Positions 12,964 through 24,807 of a stretch of DNA of 64,000 nucleotides are shown here, piece after piece (the stretch's first letter is position 1; each line of letters starts with the position of its first letter). Where the stretch lies: positions 1,984,001 through 2,048,000 of the forward strand of contig OY992838.1 in NCBI GenBank assembly GCA_963921425.1. Direction: 5' to 3'. A program made the position numbers and the translations under genes. The notes beneath the pieces are model-generated. The model ran no database searches and had not been told where the DNA came from. It saw nothing but the letters and a program-made list of their open reading frames with translations. This DNA is from Dryas octopetala. Lineage: Eukaryota > Streptophyta > Magnoliopsida > Rosales > Rosaceae.

Positions 12964-13318
12964 CATGTGCCGAGCCGAAGTGCCATTCTCGGCCCGAAGC
13001 TCGGTGCATTACAGACTCATCAGGTCTATAAACTCATGTGTCGAACTGGCGCGCCATTTCCGGCCCGATGCTCGACATATTACAGACTCATCAGGTTTAT
13101 AAACTCATGTGTCGAGCTGGCGCGCCATTTCCGGCCCGATGCTCGACATATTACAGACTCATCAGGTCTATAAACTCATGTGTCGAGCTGGCGCGCCATT
13201 TCCGGCCCGATGCTCGACATATTACAGACTCATCAGGTCTATAAACTCATGTGTCGAGCTGGCGCGCCATTTCCGGCCCGATGCTCGACATATTACAGAC
13301 TTATCAGGTCTATAAAAA
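12964..13318 (+). repeat. 71 bp tandem array, five copies
   Basis: Five head-to-tail 71 bp units each begin CATGTG and end TATAAACT. The middle copies are almost identical, with changes at single bases; the first is the most diverged and the last is cut at its end. Each of copies 2-5 holds the palindrome TGGCGCGCCA. The array lies between pol and the antisense gene. Small ORFs repeated every 71 bases here are an artefact of the array. Confidence 0.95.
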
Positions 13319-13867
13319 TCCCTGTCCGAGCCGAAGTGACTTCCTACAGTCCTAACGTTCAACAGGATATTTCTAAAAGAAAAATATACACTTCAACCAA
13401 AACTTTCATCGTGCATGCCCAGCCGATCTGAAAGTAGGTTTGAATATTTTTCTCAAAAAACTGCATTCCTAAATATCTCAATGGGTATGCCGAACCCATC
13501 CGGGATCACTAGGGTTGTTAAATTTTTACTTATCTTGGTTATGCTTATCAAGCCGATCCGAAGACAAGTTCTAATTTATCATTACCGTTCATCCTCATTG
13601 CAATCGGCATGCCAAGCCGATCTCAAATTGCCTCTGTTTTTAATATGTTTTTCATTTTTATCATTTTTCTTACTCATGTGTTATTAGTTATGTCTTTTGC
13701 TTAAATTCCGAGCTGAACTGACAACAACTTGTATCATAAAAAGAAAATACTGATAAATTAACAAACATAAAATCCAAATACATATTGTTCAAAAATCAAA
13801 CCCGAGCCACACCTCGGCTCGGGGAGAAAAAAAAAAACAAGATAACATAAAAAACAAAATAAAGCCA
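13319..13867. other. Tat element spacer between tandem array and antisense gene
   Basis: Non-coding, AT-rich spacer with scattered words of the GCCGATCC or GAGCCGA type, which also pervade the LTR. I see no ORF with a known domain. Confidence 0.5.
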
Positions 13868-16227
13868 TCATGCAGATCGCTCGGCAGGGCCCTCCAGGAT
13901 CGGCTCGATGGACTCCTCGGGCGTCTCCTCACCGAGCTGCACCACCTCAACCCCGCCGATCTGCATCTCAGCATTGGGATCGGATTCAGGGACTGGGGGG
14001 ATCGGGGTCGGCTCGCAGTCAGGCAGCGGAGGATCCTCCGGAGTCGGCTCGGCTTCGGTGGGGACTTGGCAATCGGGAGGAGGAAGCTCATCCTGCTGAC
14101 TCCCCTGGGTATCCTCCTCACCATCGGACTCGCCGAGGAACGAGACATCCCAGTCCGGCCTCTTCGACCGGATCTCCTCCAGCAGCTCCTTGTACCCCTC
14201 GAACTGGGCATTGGCCAGTGCCTGCACGCTCGGCAATCCGGCCTGACGCCGAGACTCGACAGCCCTCCGCTCGGCAGCCTCGACGTCCCGCTGAAGGTCG
14301 TCAGCAAACTGGCCCAGCTCGGCCACCTTCTGCTCGGATGCAAGGAGCTCCTTTCCGAGCCGAGCAACGTCCACCTCTTTCTCGGCCAACTTGGACCGCA
14401 GACCCGCCGACCGATCGCGCTCGGCCTTCACCATCCGCTCGGCCTCCGCCAGCTTCTCCTTAAGCTCCTGGACACGCTCCCGAAGCCTCCCCATTGTCGC
14501 CTCGGCCTCGGTGGCGGCGTGGGCAGCTTCGAACTGCCTCATGGCGAGCTGCAAAAGAAACACATTTATCATTATTCCGAACCGAGCGGATAGACGAAAT
14601 CCGAGGTAAAAAAGACTTACCATCATAGCCTGGCGGGATGTGATCAGAGCCTGGTGGCTGAAGCTCGGCTCGCCATGACCGGTCCACAACCCCTCCTGCG
14701 CCTTCGCGGTCATCACGCGCTTAAGGCCCGAGACGAACGGCTCGACGCAGGGGTCGACCTCCACCGTCTTCTGGGGCACCGAGCCAGAGGCTTCGGCATC
14801 CCCACCACCGGGTTCGGCCCGGGTTCTCTTCTCAGGACGAGCACCGGTCACCGGGCCCTTCCTTTTCTCTCCCTGCCGAGCAGGTCTCGTCACGGAAGGC
14901 CCGGGTCGGGCTACGGCGGCGGCAGGCGCTGGCACCGGGATCGGCTCGGCGGGCACCCGGCCTTCAGCTTTCTTTTGGGCGCTCTTCTGCGCCTTCCTCC
15001 TGAGCCGAGCCTCCAGATCCGCCGAACTCATACCTCTCTCGGCTCTTGGATTCCACCTGGGTACAAACCAGGAGATTCCGCTCGACCTGATCTGAGTCTG
15101 TCCGAGCAAGAACCTGGTGGATAGGTATTCGGTCGGCGAGTCTCTGATCACGGCAACCTGATCCCTCAGCTCGCCTCTCAGCTTGTACTTGCCCCAGCTG
15201 ACTGCAAAGATGAAACCAAAAGGAGTTAGCCACAAAATATACATACAAACATTACAAAGCATATACAAATTGCCCTCGGATCGGTCCCAGTCTTCCATTG
15301 CCCACCTGGGATTCTAAAAGCTCTCGGAACCCGGGCCGGAGTGGGTCTGCTCGGATCGGCAAATTCCCAATCCCCGGAGACAAAGAAGTATCTCCTCTTC
15401 CAAGTCTTTTGGGAGGAGGGATTCCCTGTGAATAGTGGCCCCGAGTACGCCTGCAGGTTGTAGAAGCCGAGCTCGGTATTCTTCGACCTCAGTGCGTACG
15501 AGCAGAACAGGATATCTTTATCCGGCTCGCATTTGTGCACCTTGTGCCACAAAATGTGCATGGACAGGATAATCCTGTACACGTTGGGATTCAACTGATG
15601 TGGCGCCGCGCCGATCATGGCCAACCAGTCCTGCAGGAATGGATGCAGGGGAAGCCGAACCCCGTTCTCAAACATTTCCGGGTACATGGTCACCCATCCC
15701 TTAGGAGGTCGGCTCGGCTTCTCCCCTTCCATCGGCAGTCTCATCCGCACGGCCTCGGGAACAGAGTACCGAGCCCTCAGATCCTCGAGATGAAACTCGG
15801 TCATCTCGTTTTGGATCTGATCGGCCTTCCACGCCAACTCCTCGTAAAAGTCCGGGTCGATCGGACTCCCTGTCACTTGCCGAGCCGAGGTCGACGCGTC
15901 GTGACCCCTGTCCCTTTCACTTGAGCCCGAGGTTAACCTGCTCGGGACGGTCACGATCGGCTCGACGTCAAGGGGCTCCTCGTCGTCGCCCTCGGCCGCC
16001 TCTTGTTCCCGGTCGGAACTCGGCGCTTCGAGGTTTTCCCGATCCTCTCGGGCTCGGCGCTCCTCGCCTGGGTTGCGATGCAACGCCGAGATGACCTCGT
16101 CCAACTCTTCGGACAACCCATCCCAACTTGCCTGGCCCGCGGGAGGACTTCGGCTCTGATCGGCATCACTGTCTCCATCAAACGCCTCCCCAGAGCCGAG
16201 CCGATCACTCGAATCGGATTCAGACAT
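13868..16227 (-). CDS. Antisense spliced gene in Tat element: plant-transposon-domain and coiled-coil protein
   Basis: Lies between pol and the 3' LTR, on the strand opposite pol. My model has three exons: 16227-15306, 15201-14621 and 14548-13868. The two GT-AG introns (about 105 and 72 bp) keep phase, giving 727 aa from MSESDSSDRLG. The N-terminus is acidic and low in complexity. Aa about 120-305 (FYEELAWKADQIQNEM ... WKRRYFFVSGDWEF) match my memory of the 'putative plant transposon protein' domain (Pfam Transposase_28) seen in antisense ORFs of Tat-lineage elements. The middle is basic and Pro/Ala rich; exon 3 starts with a long heptad-like coiled coil (RERVQELKEKLAEAERMVKA) and ends in an acidic Pro/Glu tail. 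No catalytic motif is visible and the function is unknown. Its reading frame is intact although pol is shifted. Confidence 0.78.
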
Positions 16228-16866
16228 TGCTAAAACACCCTTTTTCCGTTTTTCTCTCACTTTTTGGATTGAAAAGTGCCTTTTTCAAGAACACCAAGAA
16301 CAAACCCAGAAAAACCCGAAAAACACAAAAAACTCAAAAGTGGACAGAATCACTTACTGGTTTTGTCCGGCCAAATCCCTCCGCCCCAAACACCCTCGGA
16401 ATCACCTCGCCTATCGCCGTACCCGCTCGATGTTGGGATCGGACTACCACTCGAACGGCGGTGAGAGAGAAGATTTCACGGTGAGAGAGAGAGTTTTGCA
16501 GGAGAAAGGGAGGGTTTCTGAAAAATATGGGAGGGAAGAGAGAGAAAGGGACCTTTTATATCCCATGCAAATCCGATCTCAACCCTTCATTTCTGGCGCT
16601 TCACATGCCAGATCTTGACACCTGTCAAGCATTCAAAAATACCCATAATGAGGTGACCCTTACGTTCCCCCATGCAAAAATCAAACGTCCCTTCACCTGT
16701 CCCTGAGATATTTTGGCCAATCACAAGTCGTCATGTGTTCGGATCTTCGAGAACATAGATTTGTAGGGTTCGGCTCGGATCAAACAAAATGCTATCCTTG
16801 GGAAAATCCTTACATCTCAACTTCCCATCCACCACTGTCTGTTCGGATCGGAAGTTGGGGGACTCC
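16228..16866. other. Tat element region between antisense gene and 3' LTR
   Basis: Contains the probable promoter and leader of the antisense gene (CT-rich on the minus strand, about 16440-16560) and, at its right edge, the polypurine tract GTTGGGGGACTCC at about 16854-16866 used to prime plus-strand DNA. Confidence 0.6.
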
Positions 16867-17920
16867 TGTTTGTGGGAAAATCCACATCGACCCGAATAGC
16901 CAATCACGGCTCGACACGTGGCTGGTCAACACCCATCTCGGAGTTGACTTTCTATAGTCAAACTTTGACCTCCACATCATCACTGGTCAGCATTTCCTCT
17001 GCCAGCTCGGACCGAATTCCCACGCCGGGCCCACCATGTTCGGTCCGAGCCGAACCGATGATCTTTCAATGGATCGAGTGTCCATCTCACCACGGTCATT
17101 CCGGTTCGGCTCGGCTCGGCACGGGGCACGGTCTCTTTTCGAGTTCTGGCGTCGGCCAGTAAGGTCTCGGGAGGACCCCAGTCTACTGGATCGGCTCGGT
17201 CTTGAATCCCGTGCCCGATCCGATCATACATGGATTTTATGTCTACGCATAAAGACACGTGCTTGTATCGGCTCGGCTCGGCTCTCCGCCGCCATTCCCG
17301 GGAAGATCACGCTGGGACGAACCGCCGCACTTAAATGCACCTGACACAAATCTTCTGACAGAAGGGATATCAGGCTTGCATTCATGACTACTGGAGCAGT
17401 CTGCCTGAACCTTCCAGCCTTGCATTTAATGGAGCATTCAATGCAGCATTGAATGCTGAAGAAGCAGGCAGCTGAGCATGCAACTAGGTCTGACCAGGTG
17501 CGTGGGTCTCTGGCAACCATTCATTCACATGCAGGTATCTTACTCATTAAGGTTTCCTTTGCTTATATATATCAAGTCATATGTGCAAAAACTAGGCATC
17601 TACACACAAAACACTTACACAAAATTTCCACTCTCCCAAGAATATACCCAACTTGCTGAGAATAACCCAGAACATTTGCCTTGTTCTTCCCATTCTCCCA
17701 AGTTCTTCCTTTGTTCTTCCTCATCCACCATCAGATACCATCATTGACTTCGTCATCGGAGCGTGTTTGGCTGGTACCACACCGGTCCATCTCCCTTGAC
17801 TTTGTTTCTCTTGCAGGAAGATCTCAACCAGCATCCACTTCATCATCCAGCAAAGCACCTGATCAGCCAGATCAGCTTATCTAAGTTGTTGCATCTACCT
17901 TACGAGAATTTGCATCAACA
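16867..17920 (+). repeat. 3' LTR of Tat-lineage element
   Basis: A 1054 bp copy of the 5' LTR, offset by 11,150 bp. The translated segments are identical to those of the 5' LTR apart from one Ser-to-Pro change that reflects C for T at 17708. Confidence 0.95.
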
Positions 17921-18384
17921 GTAAGACCATAATCTAACATATGGGATTAGCAACTAATAAACATAAAAGGACGATTTTACCCTCTATATGACCCACAATC
18001 AAGGGAATCATAGGATGGCCGTAGCACATCGGCACATCCTCCACTTGGGTGCAATCAAGGTGCCACATAGTTAGTTTCACCCCACACGACACGTCGTATG
18101 GTCATTTAAAGGGTTACAATTTAAGAGTAAGCATATAGGAAGTTTCAGTCTGCTGGCCTGTTTTAGCTCTCCATCATATTAAGAGGAGCAGGCAATCATA
18201 TTACAAGGACTGAATTCACAACTCCATTGACTACCAACAGCAGAAGAGTCACAGCTTGACAACATTGTTCAGAAAAAATCAAAGATTGTGACGATTACTT
18301 AGACATGTGCATCTTTTTTATGACCTTAATTGTTCAAAATCCAAAAATAAAAAACATCAACTATGTTGGTACGACTGATTAGGA
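17921..18384. other. Right flank of Tat element and 3' region of second REM gene
   Basis: Starts with the right GTAAG duplication (17921-17925). The rest is AT-rich and lies 3' of the minus-strand REM gene, so part is probably its 3' UTR. No gene is seen. Confidence 0.5.
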
Positions 18385-19928
18385 TCAGCGGCGAAGAATC
18401 TGGACATCCATCAACAAAGGTCTAGATCGTGACTTAGATGTCTGATCATGGAGCTCAAATATGCACACATCTCCATTCTTCAACTTGTTGCCTCTATAAA
18501 ACTCATGCCATCCTTTTGAAAAGGCTATACGAGGAAGCATACCATTTTTATTGCTTTCCCAAGTTCCTAGGTTCACTGGCCATAATTTTCCACAAGGATC
18601 TCTGAGAACTAGGCTGGATTTTTTCACAATGCCAGTTGATTTCACAAATGGAGCAGGAATATTCTGTCAAAAACACTCATTTAGAAACAATCCCAAAAGA
18701 AAAAAACTTCATCATGCTAACTAATGTGTTTAGTTGTAAGAATTGCAACTCAACCCTTAATAAAGGGTTCCAATTTGACAATTCTACCTCTGCGGTCTGC
18801 CACAGAAATTCCAGATTCTAATAAGGTAGAAAACTTACCAAATAAGGCCTACAATGGATCCCATGGGATGCTTTCATTTTTGTCTTGAACTGAGGAAGAT
18901 TCCTTGAGGATGAAGATTTGATTTCTTCCAGAGGGATTTTTCCTAAGAAAAAAGTCCAAGGCACATTAACCCAGCCACCATTAGATGCAACAATGACAAT
19001 AACTAAGATAATGGCAAGCAAGCACTGGGCCACTGCCATTCTCAAAATTTTGCTACAAATTAAACAAACCACCTTTGGAATGCTGATGATGCTTGACACT
19101 CTTTGCTTCATGGGATGTTGTTGCCATCTTATTGTTAGCCAAATTGGTAGGATAAGGAAACTGTTTTTCACAAGCACTTGAATCAAAGGCCACCACATTG
19201 AAGACCATTTTGCCTTTGTGTTCAAATACTAGAAAATCTCCAACTTTGAGGCCATGATGCTTCACAAATTCTTGCCAACCTTGTTCAAAATAAAGTACAC
19301 CATCCTCACTCCTACCAACTTTAACATGCCAGAATCCCAGGCAGGTTTCTATAAGAGCTTTATCCAATTTCTTTTCGTTATCGAGACGTCTACAGAAAGC
19401 TATTGGAATAGACTGTTCATATGTAGAGCAAAAGTATTAGAAAGGCCAAAGACTTTGTTCTTCATGTTAATGCATTTGGTAAATCAGTAAATGTCTTACT
19501 AGTAAAACTTTGAAATATGAATTTAATTTCCGAATCATTCAATTTGACCATCAAACATAAATTATTTACAGTTATGTTAATATGGTGGATCTAAGATTAC
19601 AGTTTATAGGCTCTTCTTTTTCACTCTTTAAAAGTTCAATTTCCTTCAGAAAATTGTTATTCAAAAAAAAAAAAAAAAAACTCCAGTCAATTAATTGATT
19701 GAAAGCAAACCAAAAACAAAATCCATAGGTTCGGTAGGGTTACTGTGTGAAGCCAGTCACAAACTCACAACCCACAAACAAAAACCCCTCATCATCCTAT
19801 CCTATTACAATAGCTAAACAAGAACATATATCAAAAAACTCAGAGAGAGAACATACAAGTTTGTCGCAGAAACCAGGCTTCAAAACCTTAAAAAAGTGTC
19901 TGGAAAGTGGAAGCATTCCGCCGTGCAT
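18385..19928 (-). CDS. REM-family protein with two B3 domains
   Basis: Predicted nuclear B3 (REM) transcription factor of 264 aa. Exons on the minus strand: 19928-19857, 19412-19073, 18942-18839 and 18663-18385. All introns are GT-AG and phases match. The first exon encodes MHGGMLPLSRHFFKVLKPG, the classic REM opening HFFKV-PGF; this exon is too short to stand out as an ORF. B3 domain 1 covers about aa 9-105 (IPIAFCRRL, FWHVKVGR, QGWQEFVKHH, GDFLVFEHKG). Domain 2 covers about aa 165-264 (IPAPFVKSTG, LWPVNLG, KGWHEFYRGN, GDVCIFELHD) and runs to the C-terminus. As in the neighbour at 1220-4860, an intron interrupts the second B3 just before IPxxF. The two genes share strand and exon logic, so they are tandem paralogues now separated by the 12 kb retroelement. 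Confidence 0.87.
19663..19680. repeat. Poly-A tract in REM intron 1
   Basis: An uninterrupted run of about 18 A lies within the first intron of the two-B3 REM gene. Confidence 0.85.
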
Positions 19929-21984
19929 CCAGATTCCAGAATAACGCCAAACAGTTGTGCTCTCAGACTCACACCTCCCTAAATCTAAATCGTTCGTCTA
20001 CTTTAGATATGTGCACTCCATAATGGTTGGGTTAGTAAATAGTAGCGATTCATATCTAAATGATTATTCAAAAATCTAAATTCTTTCGTTGAATGCATGA
20101 GATTTAAAAATTAAAAATGTGTTTTAATGACATATAAATTTCTATTTTATAGAATTTTCCAGTCAAATTATCATTTACCACATGGTCCACATCCATTCAA
20201 TAAAAAAGCCTTTGCATTTTGGTCAACTGCTGCACCTTCTACTGTAGAACTGTGACCTTTAATTGACTTGTCATTTTGTCAATCAATCAAGTCTACAAGC
20301 AGATTTTGAGGCCTTGACTATAAAAACAAAAAAACAAACGAAATATTGGTTTGAACTTTGAAGGTGTTGACGTGGGCTGGTACAGCCCAAGATTCAACCC
20401 CTAACTAATCCCATACTAATTTAGTTGAAGCCCATTAGCCCACACCTTAAAATGAGCCCACCCCACAAGCAACTACAAAACAACAGCTTCTTTTTCCATA
20501 TTCAATATTTTATCAAAATGTAGTACTAAAATGTGGTCTCGTAGCATTAGTCTATTGTTAGTAAGGAGACATGAATGGCTCCACATTGTTGATACCAATA
20601 TATATGCCTCGGATCAACCTCAGCAGGAGCAGACATAATATGAGTGACTGTATTTAGGGTGCGTTTAGTGCGTGATGTGAAAATCACATGCACTGGAAAC
20701 CCATTGCATGAGATCCACGCGAAAACGACCATACCACTCCAGAATCAGTCCATTTGAGTGATTATAATTACAACTTACAAGCACAGATATCAATAACGCT
20801 CTCCTCTCGGACCACCTCACCAGACTTTTCTGCCTAATTTTTTTACGTTTCGGTGTGTCCAGACTCTAAACTGGCTGAGTTAATTTACAAAACATGAAAT
20901 AGGAATGGATGTTCTTAGATTATGAACTATTATGACCAATTAGTTCGAGTTGGCTTATGTCCATGGCATTTTCTTTTCAACCCCTTTGCTCTTGTTTTCT
21001 TTGCACTTGTCGCTTTATATACTGTCAGCTGGTCCATTTTTTGTAGGGTCTATATTTAAAAGACAGCAAGGTGTTGTTATTGATGCCATCCAAATCAAAC
21101 ATCAAATACCCATGAACATGTGCAGACAACCCACCCCAAAAATTTAAATGATAGAGAAAAATGGTGGGCTTCTAGATGTCTGGGGTTTGATACATATGCA
21201 ACATACATATCAACTCATATGCAAAGTCCAATTAATATCACCATTCACCAATACAAACACGAGACACGACACACCTAGAGAGCGTCAAATGTCAATGCCT
21301 GAAGACTTCAATATTTTTCTTTTGGCTAGAATATGGCATTTCCGTATCAGACAAGGGGTGCTGAGTATGATTAAGAGGAATCAATCTTGCTTTCAACCAT
21401 CAATGTGCTTGAAAAGCAGAGTAAAACAAGGGATGGGATTCTAAAATTTGTTGGTATCAAAATCACACATTTTGGAATGGTCGGGGGGTCTGAAAGAGAT
21501 GTATCGATAAAAGAGTAGACAAGTCAAACCACATGCCTAACTCGTAATCCAACAAAAATTGGTGGAAACCAAGCCACTAACTACAAGTTTTGTATGGGAC
21601 CAACAAGCCAACCCTACCACATGAAGAAAATTATGCAGACCATTTTAAATCTATTTCAAGTTTCATAGGACCATCTGAGCTGATTACAAATGATTTTGGA
21701 GGAAAGAATCGGTTACATTTTTCATATGATCTCCTCTTTTCTTATAGATGGACCAACTTTGCATGAAACTGAATACCAGTAATACAAAAAAAATACATCA
21801 AAAGATATAACCAACAAGAATAAATAAATTCATCTGCTCACAAGGAAAATCTCCTAAGTAGGAGCAGAGGGAACAGACCACACAAAGCATCCTTTCTTTC
21901 ATTCCCATATTCAGCTGGACAACCTTCAGGGTAGGTCCATTTTCTTCAACATAGAGGCAAAAACATCCATATACTTTACAAGTG
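19929..21984. other. Intergenic between REM gene and PLP-fold gene
   Basis: AT-rich DNA without a supported gene. The left end is the REM promoter side; the right end (about 21790-21984) is probably the 3' UTR of the minus-strand PLP-fold gene. A segment starting near 20656 (GGGTGCGTTTAGTGCG) resembles the terminus of a small DNA transposon, but I found no matching end. Confidence 0.4.
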
Positions 21985-24807
21985 TTACGTTTCTGAATCC
22001 TCCGGTACTGTAGGTAATTCATCCCCTTCAACAAATGATGAATTAAGAAACTTGGCAACAAAAGCCCACATCTTATATACATCTTCAAAGTTGGTCAAAA
22101 ATCCAAGCGATGCTGTAACCACCTCGATCCTAAAGAACATATTCTTACCTCCATGGCGGCCATTTGCCATTGGCTTGCACAAAGATGTATCTTCAAGATC
22201 CAATGCCCCACAATGCTGTTTCGGACCATCCAAGATTCGCACATGACTAAGGATACCAACGCCAAGAGATATACCATTCTTTTCAGCCAACTTCTGTACG
22301 ACTTCAGGGTGAATTAGCCCTCTTCCACTGCTCTGTCTCACATTAAAAGCTACAGCTGCACCCCTTTCATATTTGATCTTAGGACCATATATCTGCACAA
22401 GTGGCACCCCCACACCTTCATCTGGACCAGGTAACCGAAGTTGAAGTAATGAGGTAACCAGCCAATTTATAAGATATCGCAGTCTGAGGGTAGTTTTGTT
22501 CAGACCCAACATATTAACATGATCAAGATAACGACAAATTATCTCGGGCTCCCTCCTTCCCCACTCTTGCTCATCACCATATTCTCCTTCACTCATAGAC
22601 TCGTCCTCACCAAGGGTAGTCAAAGATGCTTCTCCCGGCTCCAAAATATGGCTCGCTTTTCCTCTGTGGTTGTCTTCCACGGTAAAAGACACCCTGCGAC
22701 TCATGCTTGCCTCTAGATCACCCTCTTCTAAACCAAAAAATCTGCCACCAGCAAATCTATTTGTTTCTCTCCTTCCCAGAAGTCTAAACTCACCCTCTGT
22801 CTCCCTCCTTATAGCACTTTCTTTTGACTCTTGGCAAATTTCAGAGGTTGAGGAACTATCAAGGTTACTGAGTTTGAGACCAGAAGTCTGGTTCTTTGGC
22901 CTAAATTCATTTGTGGGCATGGACTCTTCCCTGATCTCAGGTTCTTCTTGAATCTCCCTAACATGAAGCGAATCTGAGTTTGTTCTACCATGTCCTGAGG
23001 CAGTACCTGTTTCAGCAAACATCTCTTCTTCAGGAATTCCCTTAGCACGGTCCTGGTCCTGTGACACTGATAATACAGCTGCATCGAAAGACAACACAGG
23101 ATCTTCATGCAGTCTGAGGTTTACCCTCTTATCATCATGGACTGGGCTATTTGGCATTTTTGAAGTTCCTTTTGGAGAGAGGAGCTTATTGTTCTTCCTG
23201 CCAGAAAACCATGATGGTGGCAAGGGCGAACCTGTTTTCTGTCTCGTTAGTTGGCCAGAATGATCAGAACCAAATGGACTCTGACCTAAATCAATCCAGA
23301 ATGAATTGTCCGATGACTCATCCTCACTGAAGATTGGACTCTTCATAACCTCCCCCACTGAAATGCTCTCCGCTTCTTCAAATATCGTGCTTGCCCCATC
23401 CCTGTCTGAGTCCGGGTCCATCTCTGTCTCAAAACAATCCCTCACCTGATTGGAAGTGAATACACCTGAAAAGGCAGGCATCTGAGACTCCCCATGTGTT
23501 TCAGACAATAATTCTTCATTATTGTTGGCTGTATCATTCTCAATTCCAGCCAAAACATCAAGACCATCCACAGAATCACTCAGGTACTGTGGAAAAACCG
23601 GGAGAATCCTCACAATTCCAGTCCCAGTGCGCCCACCTTTGCTTTGCAGACTCCCCATCACAGATTTCTTGATCAAAAGACATCCAAATCCAGTTGGGTC
23701 AGATCCAAATACCCTGTAAAATGATGTAATAATGAAATCCGGCCGAAAGAGAGACAGTCCAAGTGAATCCATGTCTTTAGGACCCAATGACCCAGCATCA
23801 AGCAAAACATGCCAATTGTTCTGCTGAGCAAGTGCCATCCACTGGTAGGAATACTTGGCCCCAGTTACTCTTGACTGAACAGGAAATACAAAGAGCCCAG
23901 CTGCAGAATCCTTCTTCCTCCTTTTCTTGTTTGCAATTTGCTTTTTCAGCTCCCTAGAGCAAAGTTTCAGGGTTGGCCATTTAAACCACGAACTATAAAC
24001 CTTGGCACCTTTCTCTTTGGCACTCTGAGCCATCCAATTCACAGACTGGCTCTCATGATCAAACATGGTTAACAACTTCTTATTCGTTTGGAAAGGGTAA
24101 GATTCAGCTAACAATTTAAAGGCAGACCCTCTACTAACAGTGAAGACAAGACCATATTCATTTTCAGGAATGTTCAAGTAATCCATAATCCTAGCCTTAA
24201 TATCATGTTCAACAGAGCCATTCTCGGCACCTCCACAAAGAGCATGGTTACTCAAATTTGCAGTTATCTCCGACAAGGTAAATGAAGAAGATTCCCAATA
24301 TTGTTGAGTTTGAAGAGAGGAAAACAGCCCAAAACCGCAGTAATCAAGACATACCTTTGCAGACGATTCCGAGAGGTGACTGTACTCCTCTGACCTTAAA
24401 TGGTCAATCTTCTCTGAAGACTGGAACTTTGGGTACATTGTGAGGAACTTGTTGAAAGCTTCATGGAGATCAGGGATGGAATCCTCTGTGGAAAAGGTTC
24501 TGTCTGCTGCAAGTGATGTGGCACGCAAGAACTCCTTCTGGGCATGGAGCCTAGCAAGAGACCTTGACCTTCCAAAGCTACCTTCTTGATTTGGTGTCTC
24601 CGAATCAATGTCTTGGGATTTTGCAAGAGACCCATCTTCGGATGCCTCCTCAAGAGCCTCCCTGAGCTTGTTTTCCTGCAATTGCCGGAGGACTGAAGAC
24701 TTTCGCTTGGCGTCCACGGTCAAACCAGAACCGTCTCTCCTTCTGGTCTTCTTCTCCATTAATAGAGCAGCACAGTGGGATATAGGCTTCCATACTGAAA
24801 GATGCAT
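21985..24807 (-). CDS. MoCo-sulfurase-like PLP-fold protein, predicted non-catalytic
   Basis: A single-exon protein of 940 aa starting [17 protein letters not shown], matching the Arabidopsis At2g23520, At4g37100 and At5g66950 group annotated as PLP-dependent transferase superfamily. An aminotransferase class V (NifS-like) fold runs from about aa 110 to 440 ([52 protein letters not shown]). A long Ser/Glu/Asp-rich, probably disordered linker follows (about aa 450-740), then a C-terminal part of the same fold ([14 protein letters not shown] ... [16 protein letters not shown]). In active MoCo sulfurases the site is SFYK with the Schiff-base lysine; here it is SFYR, Arg365, codon 23715-23713. 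The C-terminal loop also lacks the GCFCNPGA-type cysteine. I therefore infer a scaffold or regulatory role rather than a sulfurase. The precise role is unknown. A second ATG ([10 protein letters not shown]) lies 16 codons in. Confidence 0.9.
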   Translation of the reverse strand: MHLSVWKPISHCAALLMEKKTRRRDGSGLTVDAKRKSSVLRQLQENKLREALEEASEDGSLAKSQDIDSETPNQEGSFGRSRSLARLHAQKEFLRATSLAADRTFSTEDSIPDLHEAFNKFLTMYPKFQSSEKIDHLRSEEYSHLSESSAKVCLDYCGFGLFSSLQTQQYWESSSFTLSEITANLSNHALCGGAENGSVEHDIKARIMDYLNIPENEYGLVFTVSRGSAFKLLAESYPFQTNKKLLTMFDHESQSVNWMAQSAKEKGAKVYSSWFKWPTLKLCSRELKKQIANKKRRKKDSAAGLFVFPVQSRVTGAKYSYQWMALAQQNNWHVLLDAGSLGPKDMDSLGLSLFRPDFIITSFYRVFGSDPTGFGCLLIKKSVMGSLQSKGGRTGTGIVRILPVFPQYLSDSVDGLDVLAGIENDTANNNEELLSETHGESQMPAFSGVFTSNQVRDCFETEMDPDSDRDGASTIFEEAESISVGEVMKSPIFSEDESSDNSFWIDLGQSPFGSDHSGQLTRQKTGSPLPPSWFSGRKNNKLLSPKGTSKMPNSPVHDDKRVNLRLHEDPVLSFDAAVLSVSQDQDRAKGIPEEEMFAETGTASGHGRTNSDSLHVREIQEEPEIREESMPTNEFRPKNQTSGLKLSNLDSSSTSEICQESKESAIRRETEGEFRLLGRRETNRFAGGRFFGLEEGDLEASMSRRVSFTVEDNHRGKASHILEPGEASLTTLGEDESMSEGEYGDEQEWGRREPEIICRYLDHVNMLGLNKTTLRLRYLINWLVTSLLQLRLPGPDEGVGVPLVQIYGPKIKYERGAAVAFNVRQSSGRGLIHPEVVQKLAEKNGISLGVGILSHVRILDGPKQHCGALDLEDTSLCKPMANGRHGGKNMFFRIEVVTASLGFLTNFEDVYKMWAFVAKFLNSSFVEGDELPTVPEDSET

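Larger units (their letters stand above)
5717..17920 (+). mobile_element. Ty3/gypsy Tat-lineage LTR retrotransposon, nearly intact, with antisense gene
   Basis: The element is 12,204 bp long, flanked by GTAAG duplications. Its parts in order are: 5' LTR 5717-6770, primer binding site just after it, gag-pol from 6853, a 71 bp tandem array, an antisense spliced gene (16227-13868, minus), a purine-rich tract GTTGGGGGACTCC next to the 3' LTR, and the 3' LTR 16867-17920. The order protease, reverse transcriptase, RNase H, second RNase H, integrase, with an antisense ORF between pol and the 3' LTR, is characteristic of the Tat (Ogre/Retand) lineage. I saw one LTR-to-LTR difference (T at 6558 against C at 17708), so insertion was recent. 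It separates two REM B3 genes. Confidence 0.95.

Noticed and set aside
12964..13318. CRISPR-like array
   Set aside because: Units are contiguous with no unique spacers, and the sequence is a plant retrotransposon.
12967..13431. Four overlapping 68-83 aa ORFs spaced 71 bp
   Set aside because: They are frame echoes of the 71 bp tandem array.
20656..20760. Possible DNA transposon terminus
   Set aside because: Only one end is suggestive; no matching inverted end or target duplication was found.
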